Assembly: GCA_050013235.1 (NCBI GenBank)
Contig: JBEKFQ010000009.1
Coordinates: forward strand, 29,702-93,701
From: RH-AL1 sp050013235
GTDB lineage: Bacteria; Pseudomonadota; Alphaproteobacteria; Rhizobiales; Beijerinckiaceae
Direction: 5' to 3'
DNA: 64,000 nucleotides
Each line of letters starts with the position of its first letter. The stretch's first letter is position 1. Of this stretch, positions 8,212-18,600 are shown one piece after another. The notes beneath the pieces are model-generated. The model searched no databases. It saw only the letters and a list, made by a program, of their open reading frames with translations, and was not told the DNA's origin. Made by a program: the position numbers and the translations under genes.

Positions 8212-9605
8212 GGCGATCCTTCTCCCAGCCGCTCGACCTCACAAGGTTGCGCGCAGCCTATAGCGCGGGTCTCTCCCCCGTGCGCGTTGTCACGCAAATC
8301 CTCGAGGAAATTGAGCATCGCGGCGAGGACGGGGTGTGGATCAGCCTCGCTCCGCATCAAGAAATCGTAGCACGTGCGCAAGCGTTAGAGGCTTTGCCGC
8401 CATCCAGCCGGACGGAGCTTCCGCTGTGGGGTGTGCCGTTCAGCATCAAAGATTGCATCGACATTGAGGGATTGCCGACAACCTCGGCTTGCCCAGAATT
8501 TAGTTATGAGCCCAAACGATCAAACCCTGGCGTCGAGCAGCTGATCGCTGCCGGCGCAATCGCTATCGGCAAGACCAATATGGATCAATTCGCCACCGGG
8601 CTAAACGGCACGCGCTCGCCCTATGGCATCGCCCGAAATCCTTTCAACCCAGCCTATATTCCGGGTGGATCGAGTTCAGGCGCGGCAGTTTCGGTATCCG
8701 CTGGGCTTGTCAGCTTTGCTCTCGGCACCGATACAGGCGGATCAGGCCGCGTGCCTGTGGCGCTCACCAATGTGATTGGCCTCAAACCCACGCCCGGCCA
8801 GATAAGCGGGCGCGGAACGGTTCCAGCCTGCCGGTCTATCGAAACGATCTCTGTTTTTGCGTTGACCGCCCCCGACGCTCTCGCCGTATTCGATATCATT
8901 AAACGATTCGACCCTCTAGATCCGTTCTCCCGCCGGCCGGAACAAGACCACGATCTGCCGGCCAGTGCGTTCCGGTTTGGCATTCCCGATGAGCTCGAAT
9001 TTTTCGGGGACGGCAATGCGGCGGCCCTGTTCGAAGAGGGGCTGCGTGCACTCACCGAAATCGGCGGGCACCCCCATCGAATCGATTACGCTCCATTTCG
9101 TGAATTGAACGACCTTCTGTTCCAAGGGCCTTGGCTTGCCGAGCGTTATGGTTCGCTCGCGGACTTTCTTGATAGATCCCCGGATGGGCCGTTGCCGCTT
9201 ACAAGAGACATTTTGCTCTCCGGGCGGCGTTTTACGGCTGCTGACCTATTTGCCGCGCAACAACGGTTGCGCGCACTCAAAAGACAAGCCGTCAGCATTT
9301 GGCAGGAGGTCGATGTCTTCGTAGTCCCGGCAACGCCGGCTACCTATCGGGTCGACGAAATGTTGGCCGATCCAATCGTGCTTAACGCGCGGCTCGGCAC
9401 ATACACGAACTTCGTCAACTTTGCCGGCTTCGCCGGCGTCGCCATACCAAATGGTTTTTAACCAAATGGTCTGCCGCAAGGAATTACCCTGCTCGGTCCT
9501 GCTTGGTCGGAGCGGGCGCTGACGCGCCTAGCAGACAAATTCCACAGATACCGGGGACTGCCGCTAGGCGCGACGGGCCTGCCCCTCCCGCCTTCTCACC
9601 TCTAA
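8208..9605 (+). pseudogene. AtzF-like amidase interrupted by a TAA near its 3' end
   Basis: An amidase-signature protein resembling the amidase half of allophanate hydrolase (AtzF). The triad is intact: Lys81 (FSIKDCID), Ser155 (IPGGSSSGAA) and Ser179 (GTDTGGSGRVP). The frame stops at TAA 9459-9461 after 417 residues. Directly beyond, the same frame continues with family-like sequence (NGLPQGITLLGPAW, then a C-terminal helix) to a TAA at 9603-9605. The stop lies in a 15-bp in-frame insertion bounded by two copies of ACCAAATGGT (9446-9455 and 9461-9470). About 45 C-terminal residues are thus lost; a shortened enzyme of 417 residues might still be made. It overlaps the upstream amidase by 4 bp. 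Confidence 0.75.
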
Positions 9606-9621
9606 TAGCGACGGAAAGACC

Positions 9622-10602
9622 ATGGCCTGCACATCATCGCCAAGTCAACGATTCTGGGGCCGTTTTGCCGCAGCCGCACTCCTTGCACTTGGCCTCGCCG
9701 GTGTCAGTACGCAGCTGCGAGCTCAAGACATCGCGATCGGCGAAGGCGTTGCGCTCGGCTGGGGCCAATTCTATGTCGCCGACAAGGAAAAGTCGTGGGA
9801 AGCTCAGGGTTTGAAACCGGACGTCGTGACATTCGCCAGCGGCCGGCTCGCTCTCGATGCCCTTGTCGGCGGCCGGCTTGTCATCGCTACGGCGGCGGAA
9901 ACGCCTGTCGTATTCGCCAATTTGAACGGGCTTCCCGTTCGGATCATAGCCACGCTGAACCGGCACGAACCGTTCGACCTCGTCGCGATAAATAAAATCA
10001 AGACAGCGAAGGATATCAAGGGTCACAAGATCGGCTACGCGCAGGGCACGAATGCGCATTACTATCTTGCCAAACTGCTTGCGGTGAACGACCTGACGTT
10101 CAGCGATATTACCGCCGTAAATCTCAGTCCCGGCGACTTCGTGACTAGTCTCGCCAATGGTTCGATAGACGGGTTTATCTGGACCGAGCCGCATTTATCG
10201 CTGGCATTGGCGCAAGGCCCGGACCGGTTTCATATTATCTCCAGCCCCGGACTGTATAATACTTATTCCAGCGTGGTTACGCTGCAATTAACCATCGACA
10301 AGAATCCGGACTTGCTGGTCAAGGCGTTGAGAGCGCTAATCGCGGCGGATAAAGTTTTAAAGGCCGAGCCCGCGGCCTCGGCCGCAACTGTCGCCGGGCG
10401 TATCAAACTTGATCCACAAATCGCGGCCAACTTCTGGAACCGCGCGCAATTCGACCTCACCTTGAATAAGCCTGACGTCGTAAAGCTATTGCAAGAAGAA
10501 GCGAAATGGGCGATCGACAGCAAGCTGACGCGCCCGGACGCAAAGGTGCCGGACTTTAATCCAGTGGTCGTTACCGAAATCTACGAGAAAGCACGGCAAT
10601 AG
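9622..10602 (+). CDS. ABC transporter substrate-binding protein (NMT1/SsuA-like)
   Basis: A 326-residue periplasmic binding protein with a Sec signal peptide (hydrophobic core about residues 14-27, cleavage near T-Q-L-R-A-Q-D). Two-lobe features of the nitrate/sulfonate/taurine type are present: GLKPDVVTFASGRLALDALV, then DIKGHKIGYAQGTNAHYYL, then LANGSIDGFIWTEPHLS. It delivers a small, probably nitrogen- or sulfur-containing organic solute to the ATPase and permease encoded next. Co-transcription with two amidases suggests an amide or ureide substrate (inference). The gene begins 17 bp after the original end of the broken amidase and overlaps the next gene by one base. Confidence 0.88.
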   Translation: MACTSSPSQRFWGRFAAAALLALGLAGVSTQLRAQDIAIGEGVALGWGQFYVADKEKSWEAQGLKPDVVTFASGRLALDALVGGRLVIATAAETPVVFANLNGLPVRIIATLNRHEPFDLVAINKIKTAKDIKGHKIGYAQGTNAHYYLAKLLAVNDLTFSDITAVNLSPGDFVTSLANGSIDGFIWTEPHLSLALAQGPDRFHIISSPGLYNTYSSVVTLQLTIDKNPDLLVKALRALIAADKVLKAEPAASAATVAGRIKLDPQIAANFWNRAQFDLTLNKPDVVKLLQEEAKWAIDSKLTRPDAKVPDFNPVVVTEIYEKARQ

Positions 10603-11435
10603 TGAGCGCCTCAGCCGCGTCGCTGCTCAACGCACCATCCATCGGGGCCGTGCCAAACCGGAACGTGGCGGCGAGAGCCACCATCATCGCCATCGATGGC
10701 GTAGGCCATGCCTACCGTTCCGCGCGGGGCCAAGAGAGTGTCGCCCTCCGCGATGTGTCCCTTGAGATAAGCGCCGGCGAATTCGTTTGCCTTCTCGGGC
10801 CGAGCGGCTGCGGAAAGACCACCCTGCTCAATATGGTCGCCGGATTTATCGTCCCGAGCACAGGGCAAATCATTGTTGGGGGTGACGAAGTAAAAGGGCC
10901 CAGTCCGCAGCGCGGGGTTGTGTTTCAGGACTATTCGCTGTTCCCGTGGCTAACGGTGCTCGGCAATGTTGGATTTGGGTTACGCATGACTGGCGTGGAT
11001 AGCAAAACGCGCCGGAGCAAAGCACTCGAATGGTTGCACGCCGGTGGGCTGGACGCCATACAGGACCGCTATCCTTTCGAGCTGTCGGGTGGCATGAAAC
11101 AGCGCGTCGCAATCGTTCGCGCGCTAGCAACCAGTCCGCAGGTCTTGCTGGCGGACGAGCCCTTCGCCGCGCTGGACGCCATGACGCGCGGTGCGCTTCA
11201 GACACAACTGCTCGAAATCCACCAGCGGTCCGGAACAACTATCATCTTCGTCACGCACAATATTGCCGAAGCCATTTTTTTGGCCAGCCGCATCATCGTG
11301 ATGTCACCGCAGCCGGGCCGCGTGATCGCGGACATTGGCGTAGATCTGCCCCGCCCTCGCAAACGTACGGCGCCGGAATTCAATGCGCTTTATGAGCGCC
11401 TCACGCATGCCATTGGCATCGAAGGCGTGGAGTGA
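10602..11435 (+). CDS. ABC transporter ATP-binding protein (SsuB/TauB/NrtD-like)
   Basis: A 277-residue ATPase subunit of an importer. Walker A GPSGCGKTTLL, Q-loop region VFQDYSLFPWL, signature LSGGMKQRV, Walker B VLLADEPFAALD and the H-loop histidine in FVTHNIAEA are all intact. The opening residues 1-30 before the ABC domain are unremarkable. The GTG start shares a base with the stop of the binding-protein gene. It powers uptake through the permease encoded three bases downstream. Confidence 0.9.
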   Translation: MSASAASLLNAPSIGAVPNRNVAARATIIAIDGVGHAYRSARGQESVALRDVSLEISAGEFVCLLGPSGCGKTTLLNMVAGFIVPSTGQIIVGGDEVKGPSPQRGVVFQDYSLFPWLTVLGNVGFGLRMTGVDSKTRRSKALEWLHAGGLDAIQDRYPFELSGGMKQRVAIVRALATSPQVLLADEPFAALDAMTRGALQTQLLEIHQRSGTTIIFVTHNIAEAIFLASRIIVMSPQPGRVIADIGVDLPRPRKRTAPEFNALYERLTHAIGIEGVE

Positions 11436-11438
11436 GCC

Positions 11439-12230
11439 ATGGGGCAGAGTCGTTTTCAATCGACAATCCTGGGCGTTGCCGGCACGGCTTCCTTCTTTCT
11501 TGCGTGGGAAACGTTGAGCCGGAGCGGGTTGGTCAATCCAATCATGCTCCCTGCGCCGTCGGTCGTTCTTTGGTCGGCGTGGGATCTTCTGAAAAGCGGA
11601 GAACTCGTGCGGCATTTGACGGCGAGCCTGTGGCGCGCGGCACTCGGCTTTGCTTCCGGCGCGCTGTTGGGGATCGTTCTCGGCATCGCCATGGCGAGCG
11701 CGGCGCGGTTGGACAGCTTGATGAACCCGCTGGTGCAGATGTTCCGGGCAATCCCATCACTGGCTTTCGTGCCAATCGCCATCTTTTGGTTCGGCATCGG
11801 CGAGACATCGAAAATTTTCTTGGTCGCCTGGGGCGTATTCTTTCCCGTCTGGATGAATACCTACCTTGGTATTCGCGGCACAAATCCTCTGCTATCGAGG
11901 GCCGGAAGAAGTCTTGGAGCAAACGGTTGGCGGCTTCTCGTCTTTGTTGTCTGTCCGGCGGCACTCCCGTTCATCATCGCAGGCCTGCGCGTTAGTATTT
12001 CGATCGCGCTGGTCGTGCTGGTCGCCGCCGAACTTGCCGGGGCCGCGTTCGGCGTCGGCTATCTCATTCAGATGTCGCAAGCCGTTTTTCGCGTCGATCA
12101 AATGTTTGTCGGATTGTTGTTGCTCGGGATCATGGGATTCCTAGCCGATCAATTATTTGATCGAACTGTCCGGGCACTGTTGCCCTGGTATGGGGCGGAA
12201 CAAGGCGACAAGCCCGGCCGGAGCTCATAA
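11439..12230 (+). CDS. ABC transporter permease (SsuC/TauC-like)
   Basis: A 263-residue inner-membrane permease with about six transmembrane helices. It carries the cytoplasmic EAA-type loop around AGRSLGANGWRLLVFVVCPAALPFIIAGLR (two segments) that contacts the ATPase, and the family's PLVQMFRAIPSLAFVPIAIFWFG stretch. It is the last gene of the amidase-ABC operon, starting three bases after the ATPase stop. A short GC-rich hairpin near 12246-12263 follows. Confidence 0.9.
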   Translation: MGQSRFQSTILGVAGTASFFLAWETLSRSGLVNPIMLPAPSVVLWSAWDLLKSGELVRHLTASLWRAALGFASGALLGIVLGIAMASAARLDSLMNPLVQMFRAIPSLAFVPIAIFWFGIGETSKIFLVAWGVFFPVWMNTYLGIRGTNPLLSRAGRSLGANGWRLLVFVVCPAALPFIIAGLRVSISIALVVLVAAELAGAAFGVGYLIQMSQAVFRVDQMFVGLLLLGIMGFLADQLFDRTVRALLPWYGAEQGDKPGRSS

Positions 12231-12418
12231 TGTCAACTTGTGCACCGGCGGAAATGTCTCCGCCCTGTCCGGTCCGATGACGGAAACCCAATATCGAAAG
12301 AAGTCCTGGCCTTCGTGTCATCGACCTAACGACAAGCTTTCGAATGCAAATTCGTGCCGTTGAACGGACACGAGAATTTCACGATTTTCTTAACCCCGGC
12401 ACCTTCTTCGATCCGATG

Positions 12419-13906
12419 TCATCCCGTTTGGTTGGCCACTGCAGCTTGAATTTCGGGATTGTGCGGCGGTTGCGTCCACCCCCCGCCAAGCGCCTGATAC
12501 AGCGTGGTTGCGGCTTGGAAATGCGCGGAGCGAACCTGAACCAGCAGATCCTCGGCTTGAAACAAAGTGGTTTCGATGGTCGCGAGCGTTACGATGTCGA
12601 TGGTGCCTTCCTGCAATCGCCCGAGCGCGACATCGTAGGCTTTTTGCGCCTGGACCACGGCCTGACGTTGCAGCTCCACTTGGCGGCCGGTCTTGTCCAG
12701 GCCGATCAGTCCGTTCTCGACATCGGAAAAAGCCGTTAGAATCTGCTTGCGATAGTCGACCAGCAATTCCTTATATATGCTCTTTTGCAGGTCCAGCTGG
12801 CCTTGCAAGGCGCCGCCGTTGAAGATCGGCTGCGCCAGATTGCCTGCCAGCGAAAACGCCGCCGCCTGCGGCGAGAGCAGGCTTTTCAACAACATGCTCT
12901 CGACGCCAAAAGCGCCGGTCAGCGTGACATCGGGGTAAAAGGCCGCGCGGGCGACATTGATCTCGAGTCCTTGGGCCACGAGCCTTTCCTCGGCCTCCCC
13001 GACATCGGGGCGGCGCAACAGCAATTGCGAGGGCAGACCGGCAGCGACGGCGGGAATGTTCAACCGTTCCAGCGAACCGCCTTTGACATGCGTGCTCTCT
13101 GGCGTGCGGCCCAGCAAAACCGCCAGTATGTTGCGGGTCTGCAATTCGGTTTGCTCGAGTGGCGGCACGTTCGCGCGCTGCTGCGCCACGATGGTCGCCT
13201 GCTGGGCTTCGTCCAAGGAGGTCGCGGTCCCCACTTCCACGCGGCCCCTAATCGCAGCCAAAACCTTCTCGGCCGTAGCCACATTCTTTTGCGCGACACG
13301 GAGGCGATCCTGCGCCGCCAGGATCTGAAAATAGCTATTGACCACGGACGCCGTCGTCGACAGCGCGATCACATCCCGGTCGAAGCGCGAAGCGCGCGCG
13401 AGCAAGCGCGCGGAATCCGTATTATCTCGATTCTTTCCCCAGAAATCCAATTCGTAAGTGGCATTCAAATTCAAGCCATAGAGATTTTCGCTCAAGCCGG
13501 CGTAGGGCGGTGAGACCGATCGCGCCACGCCGGGCGTCCGGCTAGCGCTCGCGCCCGCACCGGCCGCTAAAGTGGGGTAAAGCGCGGCACTGGTCACGCG
13601 CGCCTGCGCCTCCGCCTGTTCGATCCGCGCCACCGCCGTCAGAATATCGAGATTTTGCTCGCGCGCCTGAATGACGAGCGCGCCCAATTCCTTCGATCCA
13701 AAGCGCGAGGGCCAGTCATCCGGCGTCTTCCGTGCCTCGTGCGCGCCGCCGGCCTGAAACCGCGATGGCGTGTCAATGTTTGCCTGAGGCGCTTCCCGGT
13801 CGACGGAACAGCCCCCAAGACTCAACCCGGCGATCGAGCTAAGGCAGAGCGCAATGAGGGAGCACGAAAGAGCCCTTGGGCGGCCCGGGCCGGAACGCGA
13901 TTTCAA
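12419..13906 (-). CDS. RND efflux outer-membrane lipoprotein (NodT/OprM family)
   Basis: A 495-residue TolC-like outer-membrane factor. It has a lipoprotein signal peptide with lipobox LSLGGC (Cys33). Two repeated outer-membrane-efflux domains follow, with helical regions such as QNLDILTAVARIEQAEAQAR and PTLAAGAGASASRTPG, and later LRRPDVGEAEERLVAQGLE and FYPDVTLTGAFG. It forms the exit duct for the divergently encoded MdtABC-like pump (start 14342), across a 435-bp AT-rich intergenic region. It might also serve the type I exporter at 28.7-32.3 kb, which has no outer-membrane gene of its own; that is speculation. Confidence 0.9.
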   Translation of the reverse strand: MKSRSGPGRPRALSCSLIALCLSSIAGLSLGGCSVDREAPQANIDTPSRFQAGGAHEARKTPDDWPSRFGSKELGALVIQAREQNLDILTAVARIEQAEAQARVTSAALYPTLAAGAGASASRTPGVARSVSPPYAGLSENLYGLNLNATYELDFWGKNRDNTDSARLLARASRFDRDVIALSTTASVVNSYFQILAAQDRLRVAQKNVATAEKVLAAIRGRVEVGTATSLDEAQQATIVAQQRANVPPLEQTELQTRNILAVLLGRTPESTHVKGGSLERLNIPAVAAGLPSQLLLRRPDVGEAEERLVAQGLEINVARAAFYPDVTLTGAFGVESMLLKSLLSPQAAAFSLAGNLAQPIFNGGALQGQLDLQKSIYKELLVDYRKQILTAFSDVENGLIGLDKTGRQVELQRQAVVQAQKAYDVALGRLQEGTIDIVTLATIETTLFQAEDLLVQVRSAHFQAATTLYQALGGGWTQPPHNPEIQAAVANQTG

Positions 13907-14341
13907 TCCTAATTCCTTCTAGCGCTTTCGATCAATTCCGCTTTATCTATTTGACTTTCACGTTTTCGCCAAGCGGACCCGACTTGTTATTAAGTAATTT
14001 GAAGCTTAAAGAAATATATTTCTGCTAACGCTACTATAAATAGGATAAATATCCAATATATAAGGAATGCCGACCTAAGTTAATCCATGTGCTGGACTGA
14101 AGCGCGCGTTCGAAAGTGATACACACTCTTTGCGGCCTGGCCGATCGCATTCCATAACCCAGCGCGGATGACCACGGGAGTCCATGATCCCTTCCGGAAA
14201 AAGGGCCAATCGTCCTTGATCATCGAGAGCCGCTTGTTATAATCCTATATTATTAGTAGGCTTGTGATACGGTATCTATGTTGGCAATCGCACCCCAACC
14301 GGCGGGATCGATAGCGGCCTTACGAAGAGCAATGGTTGACA
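13907..14341. promoter_or_regulatory. Divergent promoter region of the RND efflux genes
   Basis: A 435-bp AT-rich region between the outer-membrane factor gene and the membrane fusion gene, without a coding frame. It contains a perfect 14-bp palindrome AGAAATATATTTCT at 14010-14023, a candidate operator. No regulator gene is adjacent, so control of the pump must come from elsewhere. Confidence 0.45.
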
Positions 14342-15604
14342 ATGAGCTCCGATATTACAGCGTCTCCCGCATCCCCAATCGGCTTCTCCCGCAAGCCACG
14401 CCGCTTTCAGCACGGCGTGAAGCTTCTTGCTCTTGCGGGCGGGCTCGGTAGCGCGCTCTGGTGGGGTTATTCGGCCTCCATCCGGGAGTCCGCCGCACCT
14501 GTAGCTCCATCAGCCACGGCCCCTCGCGGCCCCTCGGTATCCGTGGAGGCCGCCACGATCAGCAAGGGAGATTTCCCCGTATTGTTGCACGGGCTGGGTA
14601 CCGTGACGCCCTCCGCGACTTCGATCGTGAAGACGCGGATTTCCGGACAATTATTGGACATCAAATTCAAAGAAGGACAATTGATCAAAGCCGGCGACGT
14701 CATCGCCGAGGTGGATCCGCGCCCATATCAATTGGCTCTCGCGCAGTCTGAAGGCCAGCTCCAAAAAGACCTGTCGCTTCTACAGAATGCCGAGCGCGAT
14801 CTCAAGAGATACGAAGAGCTGAGCGGGCGCATGAAAGATGCGATTTCCGGACAGCAGATCGACACGCAGCGTGCATTGGTTGAACAATATAAAGGAACCA
14901 CCGCCGTCGATAAGGCGCTCGTCGGTCAAGCGCGGCTCAATCTCGATTACTGCGAAATCGTCTCGCTGATCGATGGCCGGGTTGGTCTGCGGCAGGTGGA
15001 CCAAGGCAATTTTGTTCAAGCCACCGATTCCAATGGCATTGCTGTCGTGACGCGGCTATCACCCATCACGGTGATCTTCACGCTGCCGCAAAACGAGCTT
15101 CCACTGGTGCTCCCCCGCTTTCGTTCCGGGGCAAACCTGACCGTGGTTGCTGTTGGCGGAGAACACGCCGCGGCAATCGCCAAAGGCCGCCTGATCGCGA
15201 TCGACAATCAGATCGATCCCACGACGGGCACGGTCAAACTCCGCGCGGAATTCGCAAACGAAAACGAACAATTGTTTCCCAACGAATTCGTCGATGCGGA
15301 ATTGCTAGCCGATACATTGCACGACGTGCTGCTCGCTCCCACGACCGCGATCCAACGCGGCGCCAAGGGTCCGTTCGTTTACGTCATCAAGCCCGGCGGC
15401 ATTGTCTCGCCACGCCAGGTGAAGCTTGGTCCGGCCGGCAGCGAGAACGTCGTTATCGAAGACGGGCTGCAAAGCGGCGAGCGTGTCGTAACCGAAGGTG
15501 CCGACAAGCTTCGCGAGGGCGCCGCGGTGACCGTCCCCGCGTCAAATCCACCGCCTCCGCCGGCCGATAGCGCCGGTTCGCGCAAAAAAAGCAAAGCGCC
15601 GTGA
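14342..15604 (+). CDS. mdtA: RND efflux membrane fusion protein (MdtA-like)
   Basis: A 420-residue periplasmic adaptor. One N-terminal membrane segment (about residues 27-42) anchors it; then come the barrel-sandwich halves (SVEAATISKGDFPVLLHGLG and TRISGQLLDIKFKEGQLIKAGD), the helical hairpin (residues about 110-180) and the second lipoyl half (LDYCEIVSLIDGRVGLRQVD). A beta-barrel with IDNQIDPTTGTVKLRAEF and a membrane-proximal domain complete it. The C-terminus is Pro/Lys-rich. I chose ATG 14342; a TTG two codons upstream is possible. Its stop overlaps the first pump gene (GTGA), and order MFP-RND-RND matches mdtABC/muxABC. Confidence 0.9.
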   Translation: MSSDITASPASPIGFSRKPRRFQHGVKLLALAGGLGSALWWGYSASIRESAAPVAPSATAPRGPSVSVEAATISKGDFPVLLHGLGTVTPSATSIVKTRISGQLLDIKFKEGQLIKAGDVIAEVDPRPYQLALAQSEGQLQKDLSLLQNAERDLKRYEELSGRMKDAISGQQIDTQRALVEQYKGTTAVDKALVGQARLNLDYCEIVSLIDGRVGLRQVDQGNFVQATDSNGIAVVTRLSPITVIFTLPQNELPLVLPRFRSGANLTVVAVGGEHAAAIAKGRLIAIDNQIDPTTGTVKLRAEFANENEQLFPNEFVDAELLADTLHDVLLAPTTAIQRGAKGPFVYVIKPGGIVSPRQVKLGPAGSENVVIEDGLQSGERVVTEGADKLREGAAVTVPASNPPPPPADSAGSRKKSKAP

Positions 15605-18600
15605 GTGCGATAGACGTCTCGCGGCCCTTCGTTCTCCGCCCGGTTGCGACATCGCTCATGATGATCGCGATCTTGCTGGCCGGCTTCATCGCCTATCGGC
15701 TCTTACCGGTCTCGGCGTTGCCGCAGATCGATTACCCGACGATCGAAGTGCGAACGTTTTATCCCGGCGCCAGTCCGGAGGTGATCGCCTCCTCCATCAC
15801 CGCGCCGCTCGAACGGCAATTCGGGCAAATGCCCGGCCTCACGCAGATTGCATCGAGCAGCTCCGGCGGCGCCTCCGTCATAACGCTTCAGTTCAGTCTC
15901 AAACTCACTTTGGACATTGCCGAACAGCAGGTTCAGGCGGCCATCAATGCCGCGTCGAGCTTTCTGCCAACGGATCTGCCCGCACCCCCAATTTACGCCA
16001 AGATCAATCCGGCGGATGCTCCGGTGCTGACGCTTGCCATCTCATCGAAAACCTTGCCCTTGACCGTGGTGCAGGATCTCGTGGACAGCCGTCTTGCGCA
16101 AAAGATTTCGCAACTCTCCGGGGTCGGGCTCGTCAGCGTCAGCGGCGGTCATCGCCCGGCGGTCGTCGTGCAAGCCAATCCTGAAAGACTTGCCTCCTTC
16201 GGCTTATCGTTGGAGGATTTGCGCGCCGTGATCGCAAATTCCAACGTCAACATTTCCAAGGGAAACATCGACGGCCGCGCACTTGAATTCGCCATCGACG
16301 CCAATGATCAACTGAAAAGCGCTCATGAATATGAGAGCCTTGTTGTCGCCTATCGCAACGGCGGCCCGGTTCGTTTGCACGATGTCGCGAAGATTATGGA
16401 AAGCACGGAAAACCGTGAGCTCGGCGCGTGGAACGATCTCGAACCCGCGATCATCTTGAACGTTCAACGCCAGCCCGGCGCCAATGTGATCGGCGTGGTC
16501 GATCAGATCAAGGCGCTTCTGCCGGCCCTCCAGGCCTCGCTGCCGGCAGCGCTCGATGTCGACATTCTAACCGACCGGACGACAACCATACGGGCATCTG
16601 TCGCCGACGTTCAATTCGAACTACTGCTCTCCGTGGCTCTCGTCGTCGGCGTGATTTTTATATTCCTGCGCGACTGGCGAGCCACGCTCATCCCCGGCAT
16701 TGCCGTGCCGCTCTCGCTGGTCGGCGCGTTCGCGGCCATGTATTTCCTGGATTATAGTCTCAACAATCTCACGCTCATGGCGCTCACCGTCGCCACGGGT
16801 TTTGTCGTCGACGACGCCATCGTGATGATCGAGAATATCGCGCGCTATCTCGAAGACGGCTTTTCGCCGCTCGAGGCGGCGTTGAAGGGGGCGCGCGAGA
16901 TCGGCTTTACGATTGTTTCGCTCACCATTTCGCTCATCGCCGTTCTCATCCCTCTCTTGTTCATGGGCGATGTCACCGGCCGCCTGTTTCGCGAATTCGC
17001 GGTCACGCTTGCAGTGACCATCGTTATCTCCGCCGTGGTCTCCCTCACCCTCGCGCCCATGCTCTGCGCCAAGCTCTTGCGAACCCACGATGTCCACGCG
17101 CATCGCACGCGCGAGGCATCCGCCGGCTGGTTCGATAGGGTCACGGACTTATACGGCAAGGCGCTGACCATTGTTCTCGCGCATTCGAAGCTCACGCTGG
17201 CCGTATTCGTCGCATCGGTCGCCTTGACCGCCGCGCTCTATGGCGGAATCCAGAAGGGTTTTTTCCCGGTCCAGGACACGAGCCTGATCCAAGGCATTAC
17301 CGAGGGCGGTCAATCCTTGTCGTACGAGGCAATGGTCAAGAGGCAATTGACTGTATCGCAGCGCTTGCTGAAGGATGATGCGGTCGAAGGCATTTCATCC
17401 TTGGTTGGCATCGACGGGATCAATCGCACGCTCAACACCGGGCGCATGTTGATTAAACTAAAACCAAGGAGCGAGCGCAGCGAGACGATCTCCACGGTCG
17501 TCCGGCGCCTTCAAGACAAAGCCAAATCGATCGCCGGCATATCTCTATATCTGCAGCCCGTGCAAGACCTCACGATCGATGCCGCCGTCGCCCGCGGCGA
17601 ATATCATTTCGTCCTGCAAGATGCCAATGCCTCGGAACTCGACATCTATGCCCCGCGGCTTGTCGATCGCTTGAGTCAAATGCCCCCGTTCAAGGAGGTT
17701 TCGTCGAGCGCCCAAAATGCGGGACATGCGCTTTTCGTCGAAATCGACCGCGACGCGGCCTCGCGGTATGGGATTCCGGCCTCGGCGATCGACAACACGC
17801 TCTATGACGCTTTCGGACAGCGGATCGTCTCGACAATCTTCACGCAGACCAATCAATATCGCGTGATCCTGGAAACGGATCCGCAGGCTCTAGGACGTGA
17901 AACCTTGGGATCCCTGCGCGTGGCCGGTCCAAACGGATCGCAAACGCCCCTGGCTTCTCTCGTTCGCATTAAGGAAGTCGCGGCGCCGCTGTCGCTCGAT
18001 CATCTCGCGCTATTTCCAGCGACGACAATCTCGTTCAATGTGACGCCGGGCTATTCCCTCGGCGAGGCAATGAAAGCAATTCGCGACGCCCAGGCCGAAA
18101 TCCAGACGCCGCTCGGAGTGATCACGGCCTATCAGGGTGCGACGCAGGCGTTCAATTCGTCTTCGTCGAACACGGCGCTCCTCATTCTCGCGGCCATTGT
18201 CACCGTCTACATCGTACTCGGCATTCTTTACGAGAGCTTCATTCATCCACTCACGATATTGTCAACGCTTCCCTCGGCTGGGATCGGGGCGCTGCTTGCC
18301 TTAATCCTCTCGGGGAGCGACCTCGGCATCATTGGCGTCATTGGCATCATTCTCTTGATCGGCATCGTCAAGAAGAACGCGATCATGATGATCGACTTTG
18401 CGTTACAGGCGGAACGCGACGACGGCGCCACGGCGCGCGATGCGATTTATCAGGCCTGCCTGTTGCGCTTCCGGCCCATTCTCATGACCACGCTCGCAGC
18501 GCTTCTTGGCGCTCTGCCGTTAATGCTCGGCGGCGGCGAAGGCTCCGAACTACGCTTTCCTCTCGGCGTCAGCATTGCTGGCGGTCTCGTGTTCAGTCAA

